Origin: Rhodococcus sp. WMMA185
GTDB taxonomy: Bacteria > Actinomycetota > Actinomycetes > Mycobacteriales > Mycobacteriaceae
Assembly (NCBI RefSeq): GCF_001767395.1
Contig: NZ_CP017014.1
Span: forward strand, 496,001 to 560,000
DNA: 64,000 nt
Direction: 5' to 3'
Made by a program: the position numbers and the translations under genes. The notes beneath the pieces were generated by a model. That model was not told the DNA's origin. It did no database searches and saw only the letters and a list, made by a program, of their open reading frames with translations. Of the stretch, positions 36,696 through 47,905 are shown one piece after another. Position 1 is the stretch's first letter. Each line of letters begins with the position of its first letter.

Positions 36696-36849
36696 CTGGC
36701 GCTCCTCCGCGCGGGCTCGGAAAGTCGTTGTTTTCAGGCTATCGACCGCAGGTCGACGACCACGCCGTTTTGCCACGATGACGGTGTCGTTTTCCATTGA
36801 TTTCGCGGCTACGCACCCTGAATATCCATATCGGCGCTACGGTGTTCCG

Positions 36850-37707
36850 ATGGCGATTGACAAGAGTGACTCGCAGTTGCTTCATGAGCTGGTCCCGGCC
36901 GTCGAGGAAAACTTCAAGCGCCACATCGCCGAGGCTGACGTTTGGCAGCCACATGATCTGGTTCCCTGGGGTCAGGGCAAGAACTACGCGTTCATCGGTG
37001 GAATTGATTGGTCGGCAGACCAATCCTCCCTCAGTGACGTCGAGTCGCTCGCGCTGACGGTCGGGGTGCTCATCGCAGACAACCTGCCCGCATACCACCG
37101 CGAGGTCGGCAAGCACCTTGCTCTCGTCGGCCCGTGGTGGCGATGGGTAGGCCGTTGGACCGCGGAGGAGAACCGGCACTCCATCGTGATTCGGAACTAC
37201 CTGATGGTGACGCGGGCAGTCGACCCGGTTGCCCTCGAGCGTGCGCGAATGGACGAGATGTTGCGAGGCTACGCAATGCCGCCGATGCATCTGATCGAGA
37301 TGCTCGTGAATTCGGCGTTCGAGGAGAAGGCGGCCGCGGTGCGGCACCACAACACCGCAGCACTCGGGGAGGACCCACTGGTGGCGGTGATCGCCGAGCG
37401 GCTTGCCGCAGATGACGATTTGCAGTCGCTCTTCTACCGGAACCTCGTGGATGCGGCCTTCGAACTGGTGCCGGACCAGACTGCACGGGCGGTAGCGTCG
37501 CGAATCGCGGCGTTCGATGTGCCGCGGGTAGTGCTCCCCGGGGGAGCCGACAGCACTGCGGTGCTCGCGGAGGCCGGAATCTACGACCCTGCGGCGCAAG
37601 GGGAGAAAGTGTTCACCCCGATGCTGCGGTCATGGAATATGGCTACCCGCACCGACTTGGGTCCGGAAGGCGACAAGGCCAGAGAGGAACTGTCCGCACT
37701 TCTGTAG
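36850..37707 (+). CDS. desA2: acyl-ACP desaturase-like ferritin-fold protein (DesA2 type)
   Basis: A 285-residue diiron protein of the stearoyl-ACP-desaturase family. The ligand motifs E-E-N-R-H near 110 and E-E-K-A near 158 are visible in long helices. M. tuberculosis DesA2 (Rv1094) is essential and thought to act in mycolate precursor synthesis. The ATG at 36850 gives the family length. An in-frame ATG at 36778 would add 24 residues and cannot be excluded, as neither has a strong ribosome-binding site. Divergent from the serine hydrolase gene and convergent with fumC. Confidence 0.88.
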   Translation: MAIDKSDSQLLHELVPAVEENFKRHIAEADVWQPHDLVPWGQGKNYAFIGGIDWSADQSSLSDVESLALTVGVLIADNLPAYHREVGKHLALVGPWWRWVGRWTAEENRHSIVIRNYLMVTRAVDPVALERARMDEMLRGYAMPPMHLIEMLVNSAFEEKAAAVRHHNTAALGEDPLVAVIAERLAADDDLQSLFYRNLVDAAFELVPDQTARAVASRIAAFDVPRVVLPGGADSTAVLAEAGIYDPAAQGEKVFTPMLRSWNMATRTDLGPEGDKAREELSALL

Positions 37708-37763
37708 CGACCTTCGCCCGACGAGGGTCGAGCCACTCGAGCCCAAGTTCCTGATGCCGGCTG

Positions 37764-39167
<1,404 letters not shown>

Positions 39168-39205
39168 GGGTCAAACATTGCCACTTCCGAGGCGATGATG
39201 GGGCC

Positions 39206-39285
39206 GCTCCCGTGTGCCTTTCCTGCGTCGGACAAGAGCCCGGTGGGACAAGAGCCGGGGCGGGCGGGAGGAGGCACACGGGAGC
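39206..39285. terminator. terminator downstream of glpX
   Basis: A 14-bp inverted repeat, GCTCCCGTGTGCCT at 39206-39219 with its complement at 39272-39285. The arms are flanked by a second overlapping GGCCGCTC/GAGCGGCC pair. It closes the glpX transcript ahead of fumC. Confidence 0.7.
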
Positions 39286-39293
39286 AGAGCGGC

Positions 39294-40334
39294 CTAGAAC
39301 GTCGGCGGAACAGCACCATCCTCGCCGTCGAAATCCACGGATGAGTATTCGCGCAGCTTTTCGAGACGGTGGTAGGCGTCGATCATGCGGACCGTGCCCG
39401 ACTTCGAACGCATCACGATCGACTGGGTCGATGCGCCGCCGCCGTAGTAGCGGACGCCGCGGAGCAGGTCGCCATCGGTGACACCGGTTGCGCAGAAAAA
39501 GACGTTCTCACCCGACACCAGGTCTTCTGTGGTCAGGACACGGTCCAGGTCGTGACCGGCGTCGATGGCCTTCTGCCGTTCGGCGTCGTCGATCGGGGCC
39601 AACCTGCCCTGCAGCGAACCACCCATGCAGCGCATTGCGGCGGCGGCGATGATGCCCTCAGGGGTGCCGCCGGTACCGATCAGGATGTCGGTGCCCGATT
39701 CTGGGCGGGCGGCGGCGATCGCGCCGGCGACGTCCCCGTCTGAGATCAGGCGGATGCGGGCGCCCGTGTCGCGGACATCCTGGATGAGTTGTGCGTGCCG
39801 GGGCCGGTCGAGGATGCACACCGTCACGTCGGAGACCGAGGCCTTACGAACCTTCGCGACGCGCTTGATGTTCTCGGCGACCGGTGCGGTGATGTCGATG
39901 ACGTCGGCGGCCTCGGGCCCGACAGCGATCTTCTCCATGTAGAACACGGCGGACGGGTCGAACATCGCGCCGCGTTCGGCAACCGCGAGGACGGAGATGG
40001 CGTTGGGCATTCCCTTCGACATCAAGGTGGTGCCGTCGACAGGATCGACGGCGAAGTCGCACTCGGGACCGTCGCCGTTGCCTACGTCTTCGCCGTTGAA
40101 CAGCATTGGGGCCTCGTCCTTCTCCCCTTCACCGATGACGACGATGCCGCGCATCGATACTGTGTGGACGAGTTGGCGCATGGCGTCGACGGCGGCGCCG
40201 TCGCCGCCCTCCTTGTCGCCCCGACCGACCCAGCGACCTGCGGCCAGAGCACCTGCCTCGGTAACCCGGACCAGTTCGAGGGCAAGATTTCGGTCCGGGG
40301 CCTCGCGGTGACTCGAAGTGGTGCTAGCCGTCAT
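39294..40334 (-). CDS. glpX: fructose-1,6-bisphosphatase class II
   Basis: A 346-residue lithium-sensitive class II FBPase for gluconeogenesis. Metal and substrate motifs are [24 protein letters not shown] and G-G-x-L-Q-G-R. The M. tuberculosis GlpX (Rv1099c) is the sole FBPase there, so this is likely the main one here. It is followed by fumC as in mycobacteria. Confidence 0.95.
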   Translation of the reverse strand: MTASTTSSHREAPDRNLALELVRVTEAGALAAGRWVGRGDKEGGDGAAVDAMRQLVHTVSMRGIVVIGEGEKDEAPMLFNGEDVGNGDGPECDFAVDPVDGTTLMSKGMPNAISVLAVAERGAMFDPSAVFYMEKIAVGPEAADVIDITAPVAENIKRVAKVRKASVSDVTVCILDRPRHAQLIQDVRDTGARIRLISDGDVAGAIAAARPESGTDILIGTGGTPEGIIAAAAMRCMGGSLQGRLAPIDDAERQKAIDAGHDLDRVLTTEDLVSGENVFFCATGVTDGDLLRGVRYYGGGASTQSIVMRSKSGTVRMIDAYHRLEKLREYSSVDFDGEDGAVPPTF

Positions 40335-40556
40335 GGGCAGTGCCTCCTGGGGCGGTCACGGTCGACCCGGTGCGTCGACGCGGTATCGGTGGCCTCGCGG
40401 ACACCGGGAATCGGGTGGTCTTTCCTGCCCATCATCCCAGAATGACCTGATCACTTTCGCAACAAGGTCCCCGGAAGAAGTGTGATGTGCGCTGCTCGTG
40501 TGCGTCCTATGGGCCCGAGAATCGCCGTTTACGCACTGACCCTGGATACTGTGCTT

Positions 40557-41126
40557 GTGGCATCAGATAAACCGCGCATTCTGCACAACAACCGCGACAT
40601 GGTGTGGTCGCTCGTTCCCCTTGTCTTGTTCTGTGTGCTGATCGCAGCTATCGCCAGCCAGTGCACGTTCAGCCCGGGCGGACCGACGAGCGGTCCGATC
40701 CCGAGTTTCGACATGAACGCGGCGCTGAATTATGACGCCGAGGACCTGTCGTTCCCGGTGCGTGAGCCGGTGATCCCGGAGGGGTGGACGCCCAACTCGG
40801 GAAGCCGCAGCGTCGTCAGCGGAGACGAAGGTGGGGACTCGAGCACCGTCGGATTCATCACTCCAGCCGGGCGCTACATCCAGCTCACCCAGAGCGACGC
40901 GACCGAGACCGCGCTGGTGTCGTTCGTGGCCGGCGGCCCACGCACGGCGACCGGAACCGAGGATGTCGCGGGCTACAACTGGATCGTGTACGGCGGCGAG
41001 GGTGTCGAGCCGATCTGGGTCTCAGACCTCGGCGACGTCCGGATCCTGCTGACCGGCAGCGCGTCCGAAGAGGATTTCCGGCAATTGGCGACCGCAGTGG
41101 CAGACGCGCCGGTTCTCGCGCCCTGA
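40557..41126 (+). CDS. DUF4245-domain membrane protein
   Basis: A 189-residue protein with a single transmembrane helix at about 20-40 and an outer domain of the DUF4245 family (Rv1100 position). Aromatic-rich strands (G-R-Y-I-Q-L-T-Q, Y-N-W-I-V-Y) match. GTG 40557 is chosen because the frame upstream to 40482 is unlike homologues. Divergent from glpX; conserved but functionally unknown. Confidence 0.8.
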   Translation: MASDKPRILHNNRDMVWSLVPLVLFCVLIAAIASQCTFSPGGPTSGPIPSFDMNAALNYDAEDLSFPVREPVIPEGWTPNSGSRSVVSGDEGGDSSTVGFITPAGRYIQLTQSDATETALVSFVAGGPRTATGTEDVAGYNWIVYGGEGVEPIWVSDLGDVRILLTGSASEEDFRQLATAVADAPVLAP

Positions 41127-41154
41127 GACCCGGCGACGTCGACTCCCGCACTCT

Positions 41155-41171
41155 GACGCCGCGTCGGCGTC
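41155..41171. terminator. hairpin between the DUF4245 gene and xseB
   Basis: GACGCCG/CGGCGTC with a 3-nt loop, spanning the end of xseB in the gap between convergent genes. Short and without a T tract. Confidence 0.45.
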
Positions 41172-41409
41172 ACTCCTCTTCTTCGGCTTCTTCAGCGTGT
41201 GAGAGCGCCGTCTCGACGCGTTTGCGTGCTCCGGCGAGGTGCTCCTCGCACCTCTTGGCCAGGGCTTCGCCCCGCTCCCACAGGGCGAGAGAGGCGTCGA
41301 GGTCGAGGCCACCCTGCTCGAGCAGTTTGACCACGTCGACGAGTTCGTCGCGCGCCGCCTCATAGCCGAGTTCGGCTATGTCGGTGTCGTTTCCGGTGGA
41401 CTCACTCAT
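41170..41409 (-). CDS. xseB: exodeoxyribonuclease VII small subunit
   Basis: A 79-residue coiled-coil subunit. L-G-Y-E-A-A-R-D-E-L, the conserved V-K-L-L-E-Q-G-G-L-D-L-D-A-S-L and the W-E-R-G-E-A-L motif identify it. It partners XseA in ATP-independent single-strand DNA degradation. Located 5 nt after xseA in the operon lipid-droplet protein, xseA, xseB. Confidence 0.93.
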   Translation of the reverse strand: MSESTGNDTDIAELGYEAARDELVDVVKLLEQGGLDLDASLALWERGEALAKRCEEHLAGARKRVETALSHAEEAEEEE

Positions 41410-41414
41410 CGCTA

Positions 41415-42668
41415 TCAGTCCTTTCCCATCACTGCGGCGCGGAGTGCGCCGTCAGCGACTCGAACACGAATTTGGGTGCCCGGCGGGGCGTCGTCGACGG
41501 ACCGCAGCACTGCGGGGTCGCCGCCCGCCACGATTCGCTGCACCACCGAATACCCGCGGGCCAGTGTCGCTGCCGGACCGAGGGTTGTGAGCCGTGCACG
41601 GAGATGCTCGATCGTCGTACTCTCCGCGGTGATCGCGCGATTGATGTCGCGTCGTGCGGCATCGCGTAGCCGTTCGACCTCGTCGGACCTTTGGTCGATC
41701 GAGCTCAGGGGGTCGGCGAGTACCGGCCGACTGCGAAGCTGGGTGATCAGGTGCGACTCACGCTGGACCCAGTTGCGCAATGCCGCTGCGCTCCGGGTCC
41801 GTAGTTCACCGACCAGTGCCAGTTCGGCGACGGCGTCCGGTACCACGCGTTTCGCGGCATCCGTCGGCGTAGCCGCACGCAGGTCGGCCACGTGATCGCT
41901 GAGCGGGCTGTCCGGCTCGTGCCCGATCGCGCTGACCACCGGAGTCGTGGCGGCGACGATGGCGCGGCAGAGCGTCTCATCGGAGAACGGCAACAGGTCC
42001 TCCACGCTGCCGCCGCCGCGGGCGAGGATGATCACATCGACCTGAGGGTCCGCGTCGAGTTCCTTCAACGCGTCGAGGATCTGTGGGACGGCCGTCGCAC
42101 CTTGCACAGGGGTGTTGCGCACTTCAAACTTCACGGCCGGCCAGCGCCGCCGAGCCACGCTGAGGACATCGTGCTCGGCGGCGCTGGCACGACCGGTGAT
42201 CAGCCCGACGGTGCCGGGCAGGAACGGCAGCGGGCGCTTGAGCCGGGGGTCGAACAACCCCTCGGCGGCAAGCAGCGCCCGCAAGCGCTCGATCCGGGCC
42301 AGGAGTTCACCGATCCCGACCGCTCGGATCTCGGTCACACGCAGTGACACCGACCCACGGCCGGTGTAGAACGACAACTTGCCGAACATCACTACGCGAC
42401 TGCCCTCGGTGAGCGGAACAGGTGAGCTCTCCAGCAGTCGAGGAGAGCAGGTCACCGACAGTGACATGTCGACGGAGGGATCCCGCAGGACCAGAAATGC
42501 CGTCCGGGTGCCTGGGCGGGCATTGATCTGGGTTATCTGGCCTTCGACCCAGACGCTTCCGAGTCGATCGATCCACTGGGCGACCTTGGCCGACACGGTT
42601 CGGACGGGCCAAGGATGCTCGGCGGTACTGGGGCCCACACTGGCTGCGCCGGGCTGGGCGGAGGTCAC
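41415..42668 (-). CDS. xseA: exodeoxyribonuclease VII large subunit
   Basis: A 417-residue subunit: N-terminal OB fold (about 20-110, W-V-E-G-Q-I-T), catalytic domain with [11 protein letters not shown] and A-R-G-G-G-S-x-E-D-L, then a long helical C-terminus and the R-G-Y-S-V-V-Q block. The GTG start overlaps the stop of the upstream gene by 4 nt. Confidence 0.95.
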   Translation of the reverse strand: MTSAQPGAASVGPSTAEHPWPVRTVSAKVAQWIDRLGSVWVEGQITQINARPGTRTAFLVLRDPSVDMSLSVTCSPRLLESSPVPLTEGSRVVMFGKLSFYTGRGSVSLRVTEIRAVGIGELLARIERLRALLAAEGLFDPRLKRPLPFLPGTVGLITGRASAAEHDVLSVARRRWPAVKFEVRNTPVQGATAVPQILDALKELDADPQVDVIILARGGGSVEDLLPFSDETLCRAIVAATTPVVSAIGHEPDSPLSDHVADLRAATPTDAAKRVVPDAVAELALVGELRTRSAAALRNWVQRESHLITQLRSRPVLADPLSSIDQRSDEVERLRDAARRDINRAITAESTTIEHLRARLTTLGPAATLARGYSVVQRIVAGGDPAVLRSVDDAPPGTQIRVRVADGALRAAVMGKD

Positions 42669-43303
42669 TTGGTCTTGGCGGTTGTGATGCGATTGGTAAG
42701 CATGGTCTGAAACGGTGCCCGCGCCCGGGTGGCGTTCTCGTAATCCAGCAGTGCCGTGAGGTCCTCGACGGAGAGGGTGCGCAGCCGGGCACGCAGCTGC
42801 GCGAGGGTCAGTGAACCGTAATCGAGGTGAGCGGCGATCTCCGGTTCGGACACCGGGGGAGTGGCTGGGGCGGACTTCTTGCCGGACTTACTCTTCGTCT
42901 TTCGCGTGGAGCCGTTGCTGGCAGCGGGAGCAGACTTCGAGGTGGAGGTCTCCTCGACCGTGCTCTCGTCCTGAGGGTTCAGCGAGTACAGGGCGAATCG
43001 GCCCGCCCCGGCCGAGCGGTTGTCGGACGCGCCCGGGGCGGGTGTATCTGGATTGGTGTCCTCGTCGAAGACGGCCCACTCCGGCTGTTCATCGTCGTGG
43101 GTCCAATTGATCAAGGCGAAAGCCTGGTCACCTTTGATAGCGAGGGCGGTGATCGACTGCTGGACCCGCATTGTGGTCTGCAATACCTGGCTGAGCGCGG
43201 TCATGGGCAGCGTTGCAGCGGTGGTGGGCAGTCTTCTTGCCTCTTCGACGGCCGTCACGGCGATTCCGGCGGCGACACGCGCCACGAAAGGGGGACGAAT
43301 CAT
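42665..43303 (-). CDS. lipid droplet-associated small protein (Rv1109c/MLDS-like)
   Basis: A 212-residue protein without a signal peptide. The N-terminal 65 residues are an amphipathic, apolipoprotein-like helical region. The middle is Ser/Lys/Thr-rich and unstructured, and the C-terminal 45 residues are a conserved helical domain ([13 protein letters not shown]). It resembles the Rhodococcus lipid-droplet protein MLDS and Rv1109c, which lie in this same place between xseA and ispH. It coats triacylglycerol droplets in RHA1. The start at 43303 is supported by AGGA about 9 nt upstream. Confidence 0.75.
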   Translation of the reverse strand: MIRPPFVARVAAGIAVTAVEEARRLPTTAATLPMTALSQVLQTTMRVQQSITALAIKGDQAFALINWTHDDEQPEWAVFDEDTNPDTPAPGASDNRSAGAGRFALYSLNPQDESTVEETSTSKSAPAASNGSTRKTKSKSGKKSAPATPPVSEPEIAAHLDYGSLTLAQLRARLRTLSVEDLTALLDYENATRARAPFQTMLTNRITTAKTK

Positions 43304-43467
43304 CCCCAAATCCTGCCTTACGGCGCCAGGATTTGGTAGCCGACGTGCCCAGAGCTTCGCCGAGGCCGCACAGTTGCGTCGGCTCGAGTCCGCCCAATAG
43401 CACACACGGTTCGCCGCCTCGGGCCGGCGGTGGCGTAGCGGACGGGGGTGCCCAGTAGTCTGAAGCC

Positions 43468-44478
43468 ATGTCTTCGGCTGTTCCACTCGATGTGGGTATT
43501 ACACGTTCGGCAGGTTCGGGAGCGTCGCGTGCCGATGGTGAGAAGCGGGTTCTGCTCGCGGAACCTCGCGGCTACTGTGCCGGGGTCGATCGCGCAGTCG
43601 AGACGGTCGAGAAGGCGTTGGAGAAGCACGGAGCGCCGATCTACGTTCGCAAGGAGATCGTGCACAACCGGCACGTTGTCGAGACGCTCACCGATCAGGG
43701 TGTGATTTTCGTCGACGAGACGGACGAGGTACCAGAGGGCTCGCTGCTCGTGTTCTCAGCCCACGGTGTGTCGCCTGCGGTGCACGAATCGGCTGCTGCC
43801 CGCAGTCTCCGCACCATCGACGCCACGTGTCCGCTGGTGACCAAGGTTCACCAGGAAGCCAAGCGCTTCGCCCGCGACGACTACGACATTCTCCTCATCG
43901 GTCACGAAGGCCACGAGGAGGTGGAAGGTACCGCAGGCGAGGCTCCCGATCACGTCCAATTGGTCGATGGCCCCGACTCGGTCGATGCGATCACCGTCCG
44001 TGACGAAACGAAGGTCATCTGGTTGTCGCAGACCACGTTGAGCGTGGACGAGACGATGCAGACAGTGGCACGACTGCGTGAGCGGTTCCCGCACTTGCAG
44101 GATCCGCCGAGTGACGACATCTGCTACGCCACGCAAAACCGCCAGGTGGCAGTGAAGGCCATGGCACCCGAGTGTGATCTGGTGATCGTGGTCGGCTCCC
44201 GGAACTCCTCGAACTCAGTTCGCCTCGTCGAGGTTGCACTGGGCGCTGGGGCGAAGGCAGCGTACCTCGTCGACTACGCACGCGAAATTGACCCTGCCTG
44301 GCTCGACGGGGTGGAAACGATCGGAATCACCTCGGGTGCCTCGGTCCCGGAGATTCTTGTGCGCGGCGTGATCGACCTGCTGGACGAGCACGGATTCCAC
44401 AACGTGCAATCGGTCACCACCGCCAACGAGACGCTCGTCTTCGCGCTACCGCGTGAGCTTCGTGCCGCGAGGACCTGA
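43468..44478 (+). CDS. ispH: 4-hydroxy-3-methylbut-2-enyl diphosphate reductase
   Basis: A 336-residue iron-sulfur enzyme that makes IPP and DMAPP in the last step of the MEP pathway. Three conserved cysteines are in G-Y-C-A-G-V, D-A-T-C-P-L-V and D-D-I-C-Y-A-T; H-N-x-H and S-A-H-G-V-S are also present. Roughly 25 extra residues precede the core. Divergent from the lipid-droplet gene, as Rv1110 is in M. tuberculosis. Confidence 0.95.
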   Translation: MSSAVPLDVGITRSAGSGASRADGEKRVLLAEPRGYCAGVDRAVETVEKALEKHGAPIYVRKEIVHNRHVVETLTDQGVIFVDETDEVPEGSLLVFSAHGVSPAVHESAAARSLRTIDATCPLVTKVHQEAKRFARDDYDILLIGHEGHEEVEGTAGEAPDHVQLVDGPDSVDAITVRDETKVIWLSQTTLSVDETMQTVARLRERFPHLQDPPSDDICYATQNRQVAVKAMAPECDLVIVVGSRNSSNSVRLVEVALGAGAKAAYLVDYAREIDPAWLDGVETIGITSGASVPEILVRGVIDLLDEHGFHNVQSVTTANETLVFALPRELRAART

Positions 44479-44512
44479 GCGCCGCGAATCCTGATCGAAC
44501 CGGCACACACCT

Positions 44513-45433
44513 CTAGCGCGGGTGCTCCGTCCCGTACGGCGGCTCGCCGCTGCTTCGGTAGCGCACCCGCGGGATCGGATGCGCGGGGACCTCGGTGTTG
44601 CCGCTCTGCGGTCGAGGTGTCGGGCGCGGTTGGATCCACTGGGATGGCGCCTGTGCGGGTCGGTCGACGGTTGGAGGTGGTGCAGCACGGCCACCTGCAT
44701 ACGACGACCGGCGAGGTTGTGGTTGCCCCTGGTGTTGGGGTTGTTGCTGCCGCGGCGGTTGTTGCTGTCGCGGTGGTTGCCCCCGCCGCGGAGGGTGGCC
44801 TGGTCCCTGTCGAGGAGACTGACGCGGATGCTGAGGTGCGGCGTCACGTCGTGGGGAGGGGCGGGGGCGCGGCGGTGCGCCCGCTTCCCTTGCCCTTCGC
44901 GGGGGAGCCTGCCACGTTTCCTCGCCCGCGGTTCGCGCCCGGGCTGCCCGAGCCGTTCGCTCAGGTCGTCGCGTCGACTTGTGTGTGCGTACAGCGCGGC
45001 GTTGTTTGAGCAGAACCAATCGAATCCCGCCGATCACGAGCGCGACAACGGTGGTCCCGAGCATCAGCGGAAACCGGTTGATCAGCGGATATACAACGTT
45101 GATCGCCAAATCCTTCAGAGCCGTGCTGCTTTCTCCTGCAATCAGGCTCTGACCTAGCGGTACAGCGACGAACAGGATCAGCGGCGGCTGGACGATCGCG
45201 GTGAACAGCGCCCGATTCCCCGCGGCGAGCACGGCGAGAATGCAGCCGAGGAAGTAGAACGCGGAGAACGCCGCCGTGAGTTCGGTGCCTCGAGTCGCAT
45301 CCACGGCGAGTCCGGCAAAAGTGACTCCGACGGCCAGGAGAACGACGCCCCACCAGGGGAGTCCCGGGATCGTTGGGATGACCGACCTACTGTCGAGTGG
45401 CACCCCAGAGCGAGCACGTTGCGTTGCAGACAC
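44513..45433 (-). CDS. DUF6542-type membrane protein with Pro/Gln/Arg-rich tail
   Basis: A 306-residue protein. Four hydrophobic segments fill residues about 25-150. From about 150 the chain is basic, then a Pro-Arg-Gln-Gln repeat region (P-P-R-Q-Q-Q about 224-245) and a Pro-rich end. The shape matches Rv1111c, next to ispH. The tail is likely disordered and cytoplasmic. Function unknown. Confidence 0.75.
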   Translation of the reverse strand: MSATQRARSGVPLDSRSVIPTIPGLPWWGVVLLAVGVTFAGLAVDATRGTELTAAFSAFYFLGCILAVLAAGNRALFTAIVQPPLILFVAVPLGQSLIAGESSTALKDLAINVVYPLINRFPLMLGTTVVALVIGGIRLVLLKQRRAVRTHKSTRRPERTARAARARTAGEETWQAPPRRAREAGAPPRPRPSPRRDAAPQHPRQSPRQGPGHPPRRGQPPRQQQPPRQQQPQHQGQPQPRRSSYAGGRAAPPPTVDRPAQAPSQWIQPRPTPRPQSGNTEVPAHPIPRVRYRSSGEPPYGTEHPR

Positions 45434-45456
45434 ACAATGACAGTAACCGCAACTTG

Positions 45457-46620
45457 CTAAATGGCCTCGTTGGCGTGTCCGTTCGAGGGTGACAGATCCT
45501 CGAGGTTTGTGCGTCGCGGCCAGGAGTCCACGGGCTCGACCTCGGGTAAATCGCCGTCGAAGATCTCGAGGTCGTGCAGCTTACGGGCGGTGACTGTTAC
45601 TCGGGACTCCATCGAGGCGACGGTGAGGTTGAACGAGTCCACTGCCTTGCCGAGTTGTGAGCCCAATCGGTCGAGGTGCGAACCGACGATTCCCAATCTC
45701 GAGTACAGCTCGCGGCCGAGTTGGTGAATCTTCGCAGCGTCCTGCGACAAGGATTCCTGACGCCACGTGTGTGCGATGGTCCGTAGCAACGCGATCAGTG
45801 TGGTGGGTGTGGCCAGGATTACGTTCCGTTCGAAGGCGTACTCGAGGAGTCCGGAGTCGGTGGTCAGCGCCGCGTCCAGGAACGGGTCGCCAGGAACGAA
45901 CAGGACCACGAACTCCGGCGTCGGGTCGAAGGACTCCCAGTACGCCTTGTCGGCCAACTGGTCGACGTGGGTGCGCAGTTGCCGGGCGTGGCGGGTGAGG
46001 TGCTTTGCCTGTGCACTCGGATCTTCTGCCTGCGCGGCGTCGAGGAAGGCCGCGAACGGGACCTTCGCGTCGACCACGATCTGCTTGCCTCCCGCCAAAT
46101 ACACGAGAAGGTCGGGACGGACACCCTCCCTGCTGACCTGTGTGTCGAAGTCGCAGTGCCGGACCATTCCGGCCAACTCCACCACGCGCTCGAGTTGGAT
46201 CTCGCCCCACTTGCCGCGGACCTGCGGCGCGCGAAGCGCGGTGACGAGTTGACTGGTTTGTGTGGACAGCGTCTGTGAGGCCCGGTACATGCCCTCGACC
46301 TGCTCGGTGAGTCCGGCATAGGCGTGGACGCGATTGCGTTCGACGTGATCGACCTGCCGAGCCAACGCGCCGACCGCCTCCTGCAGGGGTCCGACCAGGC
46401 GAGAGACTTGATCGCCGATCGCGCCCGAGTGGCGTCGCGCAGAGTCTTCACTGGCAGCAGTCAACGATTGCCGCAGTAGGGTTTCGTTCTCCCGCAGTGC
46501 AGCCAGTTGGGCTTCGGCTCGCGCGGCCCGGTCACCACTGCGTGCTGCGTGCAGCAACCACCCGAGGGCAGTGCCCGCGGCCAGCGCGAGGAGCATGCCG
46601 AGTGCAGCGAGTGCATTCAT
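45457..46620 (-). CDS. rmuC: DNA recombination protein RmuC
   Basis: A 387-residue RmuC-family protein: N-terminal membrane helix, coiled coil (about 30-130), then the nuclease-like core with G-K-W-G-E-I-Q-L and I-V-V-D-A-K-V-P-F, including the D-x-K of the restriction-endonuclease-like fold. RmuC limits inversions at short inverted repeats. Divergent from sbcD, which acts on hairpins, a sensible functional pairing. The ATG at 46620 is preferred to the start ten codons upstream. Confidence 0.92.
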   Translation of the reverse strand: MNALAALGMLLALAAGTALGWLLHAARSGDRAARAEAQLAALRENETLLRQSLTAASEDSARRHSGAIGDQVSRLVGPLQEAVGALARQVDHVERNRVHAYAGLTEQVEGMYRASQTLSTQTSQLVTALRAPQVRGKWGEIQLERVVELAGMVRHCDFDTQVSREGVRPDLLVYLAGGKQIVVDAKVPFAAFLDAAQAEDPSAQAKHLTRHARQLRTHVDQLADKAYWESFDPTPEFVVLFVPGDPFLDAALTTDSGLLEYAFERNVILATPTTLIALLRTIAHTWRQESLSQDAAKIHQLGRELYSRLGIVGSHLDRLGSQLGKAVDSFNLTVASMESRVTVTARKLHDLEIFDGDLPEVEPVDSWPRRTNLEDLSPSNGHANEAI

Positions 46621-46720
46621 GAGGAAGATGGTGCACCAAGCCACCGACAAGTGGAATCGATTCGGCGCCGTGCGGTGGAAGTTTCGAGGATGTCACCGTG
46701 GTGCTCTACGGTCTCGGGGT

Positions 46721-47905
46721 ATGAGGATCCTGCACACTTCGGACTGGCACATCGGACGCACGTTCCACGGGGTGGATCTGCTCGCCGACCAGGCCTGTGC
46801 GCTCGATGCCATCGCCGCCGTCGTCGCCGAGCGCAGTGTCGACGTCGTCGTCGTTCCTGGAGACGTCTACGACCGTTCGATCCCCAGCGCTGATGCCGTC
46901 ACCGTATGCAACCGCGGATTGGAAGCGATCCGAGACGCCGGCGCGGTCATCGTCGCGACCTCCGGCAATCACGACTCTGCTGCCAGGTTGGGTGCCGGCG
47001 CGGCATTCTCCCGTGCCGGCGGCCTGCATCTGATGACGACGGTCGCAGGTATCGGCTCACCTGTGATTCTCGAGGACGAGTACGGTCCGGTCGCGTTCTA
47101 CGGCATTCCCTACCTGGAACCGGAGATCACCCGCGATCGACTCGGGGTGCCGTCCGCCCGGTCGCACGCCGAGATCCTCGATGCCGCGATGGGCCGTGTT
47201 CGCGCCGATCTCGATGTCCGGCGTCAGACCCTTGCTCGAACCAGGTCTGTGCTGCTCGCGCACGCGTTCGTCGTGGGTGCCGAGCCCACGGGATCGGAGC
47301 GGTCCATCTCGGTCGGTGGTGTCGAGACGGTTCCGGCTTCGGCGTTCGAGGGAGTCGACTACGTGGCGCTCGGCCACCTCCATTCGCCTCAGACTCTCGC
47401 CGAGAACATTCGGTACTCCGGTTCACCGCTGCCGTACTCGTTCGGAGAGCGGACCCACGACAAGGCGGTCTTCATCGTGGAGATGGACGCAGACGGACTG
47501 CGAGCCGTCGAGCGTGTCGCGTTGCCGGTGGTCCGCGGATTGCGACAACTGACGGGCACGGTGCGTGAGCTGCTGGAGAACGACGAATACCAAGACGCCG
47601 AGGATTGCTACGTGTCAGCCGTCCTCACGGACCCAGAGCGTCCGATCGACGCCATGCGCGCGCTGCAGACCCGATTCCCCTTCGCCGTCCATCTCGAGTG
47701 GCAACGCCCGGAGGGCAGTGAGACTCTCCGGTACCGAGACAAGATTCGTGGGCGCAGCGATTTGCAGATCACGCGCAGCTTCCTGGCTGATGTACGCAGC
47801 GATCCGTCGCCGGGTGAGGTGAGGTTGGTGGAAGCCGCACTCGGATTCGCAGACCGGGCAGGGGAGCGCACCGCCGAAGTTGGTGCAATGGAGCAGACCG
47901 CATGA
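46721..47905 (+). CDS. sbcD: exonuclease SbcCD subunit D
   Basis: A 394-residue Mre11-type metallophosphoesterase nuclease. The five metal motifs are visible: T-S-D-W-H, P-G-D-V-Y-D, S-G-N-H-D, a conserved H-x-x-V block and G-H-L-H. Forms a complex with SbcC to open DNA hairpins and process breaks. The ATG at 46721 begins directly at the first motif. The stop overlaps sbcC by 4 nt. Confidence 0.95.
   Translation: MRILHTSDWHIGRTFHGVDLLADQACALDAIAAVVAERSVDVVVVPGDVYDRSIPSADAVTVCNRGLEAIRDAGAVIVATSGNHDSAARLGAGAAFSRAGGLHLMTTVAGIGSPVILEDEYGPVAFYGIPYLEPEITRDRLGVPSARSHAEILDAAMGRVRADLDVRRQTLARTRSVLLAHAFVVGAEPTGSERSISVGGVETVPASAFEGVDYVALGHLHSPQTLAENIRYSGSPLPYSFGERTHDKAVFIVEMDADGLRAVERVALPVVRGLRQLTGTVRELLENDEYQDAEDCYVSAVLTDPERPIDAMRALQTRFPFAVHLEWQRPEGSETLRYRDKIRGRSDLQITRSFLADVRSDPSPGEVRLVEAALGFADRAGERTAEVGAMEQTA

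Noticed and set aside
44522-45157. 211-codon plus-strand frame opposite the DUF6542 gene
   Set aside because: The repeated Pro/Gln/Arg codons of the real gene create this Arg/Cys/Gly-rich shadow.
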